Below, one piece after another: positions 61,910 through 64,000 of a stretch of 64,000 nt of DNA. The position numbers and the translations under genes are program-made. The DNA is taken from assembly GCA_033239525.1 (NCBI GenBank), contig BSYO01000016.1, forward strand, positions 7,079,045 through 7,143,044. The letters are read 5' to 3'. Position 1 is the stretch's first letter. Every line of letters starts with the position of its first letter. The stretch is from Nepenthes gracilis (taxonomy: Eukaryota; Streptophyta; Magnoliopsida; Caryophyllales; Nepenthaceae). Below the pieces are notes generated by a model. The model worked only from the letters and a program-made list of their open reading frames with translations, was not told the origin of the DNA and made no database searches.

Positions 61910-62860
61910 TTCCTTGGGAGAGAACAATTCTTAGTCAGATGGCCCTATTAACCGCAATTAAAACATGCCCCCGTTGCTTTAAAATAAATTATTCCCAGAT
62001 GTCTTTTTCCACAATAATTACAATGCATCACCGATGTTTGAGAATCTGTCACTGATTGAACTCTGATGCTACATTTCTCTTTATCAGACACTTTTATTTT
62101 CTTGGTAGGTCCCGGGTATCCCACACTAGGCTCCTTATAGAGATTCACCTAACTGATCACCCTCTTACCTAGAGATTTCTGAGTCTTCAGTTCTTTATCA
62201 AGTACCAAAGCCCTATCAGGACCCCAATATAAGTCTGAAACTTTTGGGTCACTAGCTGACTCCTAAACTCATCCTTTAACCCTTGTAGGAATTTCTTGGT
62301 CATCCTTAATTCATCTTTCCCAACAAGAGGTGCATAATGAGATAATTCAATAAACCTCTCACCATACTCCGCCATGGTGCAGCTCCCTCGCCTAAGCTCC
62401 ATAAAAGCTCATTCCCTCCAATCTTGAAGGCTAGAGGAAATATATTTCTCCCAGAGAGCTTCCTCAAATGTCTCCCAAGAGACTTCCTTATCAAACAAAC
62501 ACATTACCTTCTTCTTCTTCACCCACCAATCATCGACTTCTTCTTCTAATTTATAAGTTGCAAAAGTAACATTCTCGATGTCAGAATATTGAATAACTAT
62601 AAATATTTTCTTTAATTTCCGAATCCAATTCTCTGACCGCACTGGATCTGATTCCCCCAAAAATTTAAGCACCTCTCTGCCTAAAACCTCTTATACGTCG
62701 TTGGAATTGGCGTTGGTGCAGGAGTCGGAGCCATATAATGCTACTCTATCAATTCAACAACATTCGTTATCCTTTCCAACAAATTCACATACACAACTTA
62801 TTGATCATGGGGAGCACTAGCACTTTCACTATCATCGTTTCCATCCATTTTACTTGCCAT
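61910..62860 (-). pseudogene. Element D gag
   Basis: The ATG at 62860 (MASKMDGNDDSESASAP) is followed by stops. The core is then well preserved in 62409-62672 (ENWIRKLKKIFIVIQYSDIE, EEALWEKYISSSLQDW) and 62187-62402 (RRGSCTMAEYGERFIELSHY, FLQGLKDEFRSQL). The knuckle region (61915-62060) reads CNYCGKRHLGIIYFK and then GACFNCG, with the GH-x4-C part beyond a stop. It is like the gag of element A, so the same chromovirus lineage. An acceptor-like GTTATAG lies 8 nt upstream of the ATG. Confidence 0.8.
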
Positions 62861-63196
62861 TTGATAACCTATAACAAAAAATATGGCAATGTTGATAAAC
62901 CTGCTAACATCAACCAAGACACTTCAACAAAAATCTTAAGTTCAACCCTTAAACATTTCATTCGATCTTATCTAGCCGTTATCCTTCCTTAATCCTAGAA
63001 TAGATTATAACTAGAACCTAGAATCCAGATCAGTTAACCTAGACCTAAAATCAGTATTTATCTGCTTAATCACTAAGGCTCAGTCTATTTTATCACCTAA
63101 CTTAATAAGTCTATATCTATCCCTATTGATTCAGTCAGTCATAACTGTTTTCTAAGTTTTTACATATGGTTAGATCATTCCTAAGGTATCTCATTT

Positions 63197-63208
63197 TCTT
63201 TGATACCA
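63197..63208 (-). promoter_or_regulatory. Primer-binding site of element D (tRNA-iMet)
   Basis: The minus strand reads TGGTATCAAAGA, two nucleotides inside the LTR edge at 63211, close to TGGTATCAGAGC. Confidence 0.85.
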
Positions 63209-63210
63209 AT

Positions 63211-64000
63211 TGTGACGGATGTGCCTTTTCTTTTATCCTCAGATAATTTTGTAATTATAGATACAAAAACTAAAGCTCAAATCTCAACTTAAGGTTCTAG
63301 AAAAAAAAATGGACAGAGTCTCCCCTAAAATTGGGCAAAACTAAAATATAAACCTGAATAAAACATGTATAACATAATCAGTACATGCACACAACTATAC
63401 AATTACCATAATTTATCTTATAATACTCATACACAGGATCACAAATACCATCCATATCTTTAATTCAATAATTTTATCCACTATACCAGAATCCAAATGA
63501 GTGCTGCCTTCTAGGACTTGTACAAAATCCAAAGAAAAGAATAGCGGAAGCAACTATTAAAACTGCGGAAGTATAATTACTAATCCAACAGATTTTAAAA
63601 CGTGTAAAAATCATCAATACATAATTTTATTTATAGTTTAAACATTTACATGCAAAATTATAAATTTTTTAAAATCTTCAAGATGACTTCAAGGCTCCAA
63701 ATCTTCCGTACTAAGCTCTAACTATACCTGATCGTCCGGTATCTTCTCTATATCCTTATCTGGAGGGGAAAAAAATAAAACAGTAAGCCTAAATCTAATA
63801 AGGTACCAAAATATGTAGAATATAATACTTTCATATAGAACATAATTGTAGTTGAACGGATCTTAGTGCATATAAAGTATAAATGCATTGAAGCAGTGAT
63901 TACAAAAATATTAGCAGAACGTAAGTACAGTTAGATAAATTCATGAAAATATTCAAGAATAGAGACGTATAAGAAAATAGGAAAAAACATAAATCAGGAA
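63211..64000 (-). repeat. Element D 5' LTR (right), partial
   Basis: It starts TGTGACGGATGTG and follows the left LTR closely (for example ACATAATCAGTACATGCACA and CTATACCAGAATCCAAATGA in both). It runs off the window before reaching its promoter half. Confidence 0.85.

Larger units (their letters stand above)
57064..64000 (-). mobile_element. Gypsy element D, gag-only, right end outside the window
   Basis: The left LTR is 57064-59394, the internal region 59395-63210, and the right LTR starts at 63211. The internal region has PBS, gag with double knuckle, and polypurine tract but no pol domains. It inserted into the copia remnant; its left flank is AATTT. The LTRs differ mainly by C/T and G/A changes over the readable part, so it is old. 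Confidence 0.85.

Overview
The window is nuclear DNA from a flowering plant, probably a dicot. It is AT-rich and has spliced-gene architecture. It holds plant-type Ty1/copia and Ty3/gypsy elements primed by initiator tRNA-Met, and L1-type LINEs with a DUF4283-like ORF1. The species cannot be named from sequence alone. There is one credible host gene, seen only at its 5' end. Nearly everything else is retrotransposon sequence, mostly decayed and deeply nested. I saw no rRNA, tRNA, CRISPR or prokaryotic features.

Layout. 1-1750: worn LTR-element remnant on the minus strand. 1813-7649: decayed copia element on the plus strand, whose RNase H region is split by a solo LTR (5168-7226). 8372-11974: first two coding exons of a minus-strand HAD-type 5'-nucleotidase gene, with degenerate repeats in intron 1. 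12450-14270: AT-rich DNA without a recognised gene. 14280-22700: LINE on the minus strand, split by a 2.5-kb solo LTR (14524-17049). 22800-25135: LINE 3' fragment on the plus strand. 25335-30263: second full-domain LINE on the plus strand, head-to-head with the first. 30264-50157: gypsy element B, carrying the nearly complete chromovirus-like gypsy element A (31081-44968) in its left LTR. Each LTR of A carries a further solo LTR (33182-35395 and 40670-43189). 50158-54940: AT-rich, unassigned. 54950-57063: copia RNase H remnant on the minus strand, split by a 1.77-kb solo LTR (55167-56939). 57064-64000: gypsy element D, gag-only, running off the window.

Insertion order can be read from target-site duplications and interrupted reading frames: LINE < B < A < solo LTRs, a stack four levels deep. 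Observations beyond routine annotation are: (1) two unrelated LTRs carry arrays of palindromic TTGACC/GGTCAA (W-box) pairs, one of them interleaved with TGGGCC palindromes; (2) eight related gypsy LTRs share a TATA / purine-rich leader / (A/G)AG|G(T/C)AAGT arrangement, and three gag starts have an acceptor-like site just upstream, suggesting a conserved spliced gag leader; (3) elements B and D lack pol but share a homologous internal segment of about 2.4 kb, suggesting a non-autonomous family; (4) the nucleotidase gene has a short uORF, a repeat-laden first intron, and no exon 3 that I can find in the next 8.4 kb.
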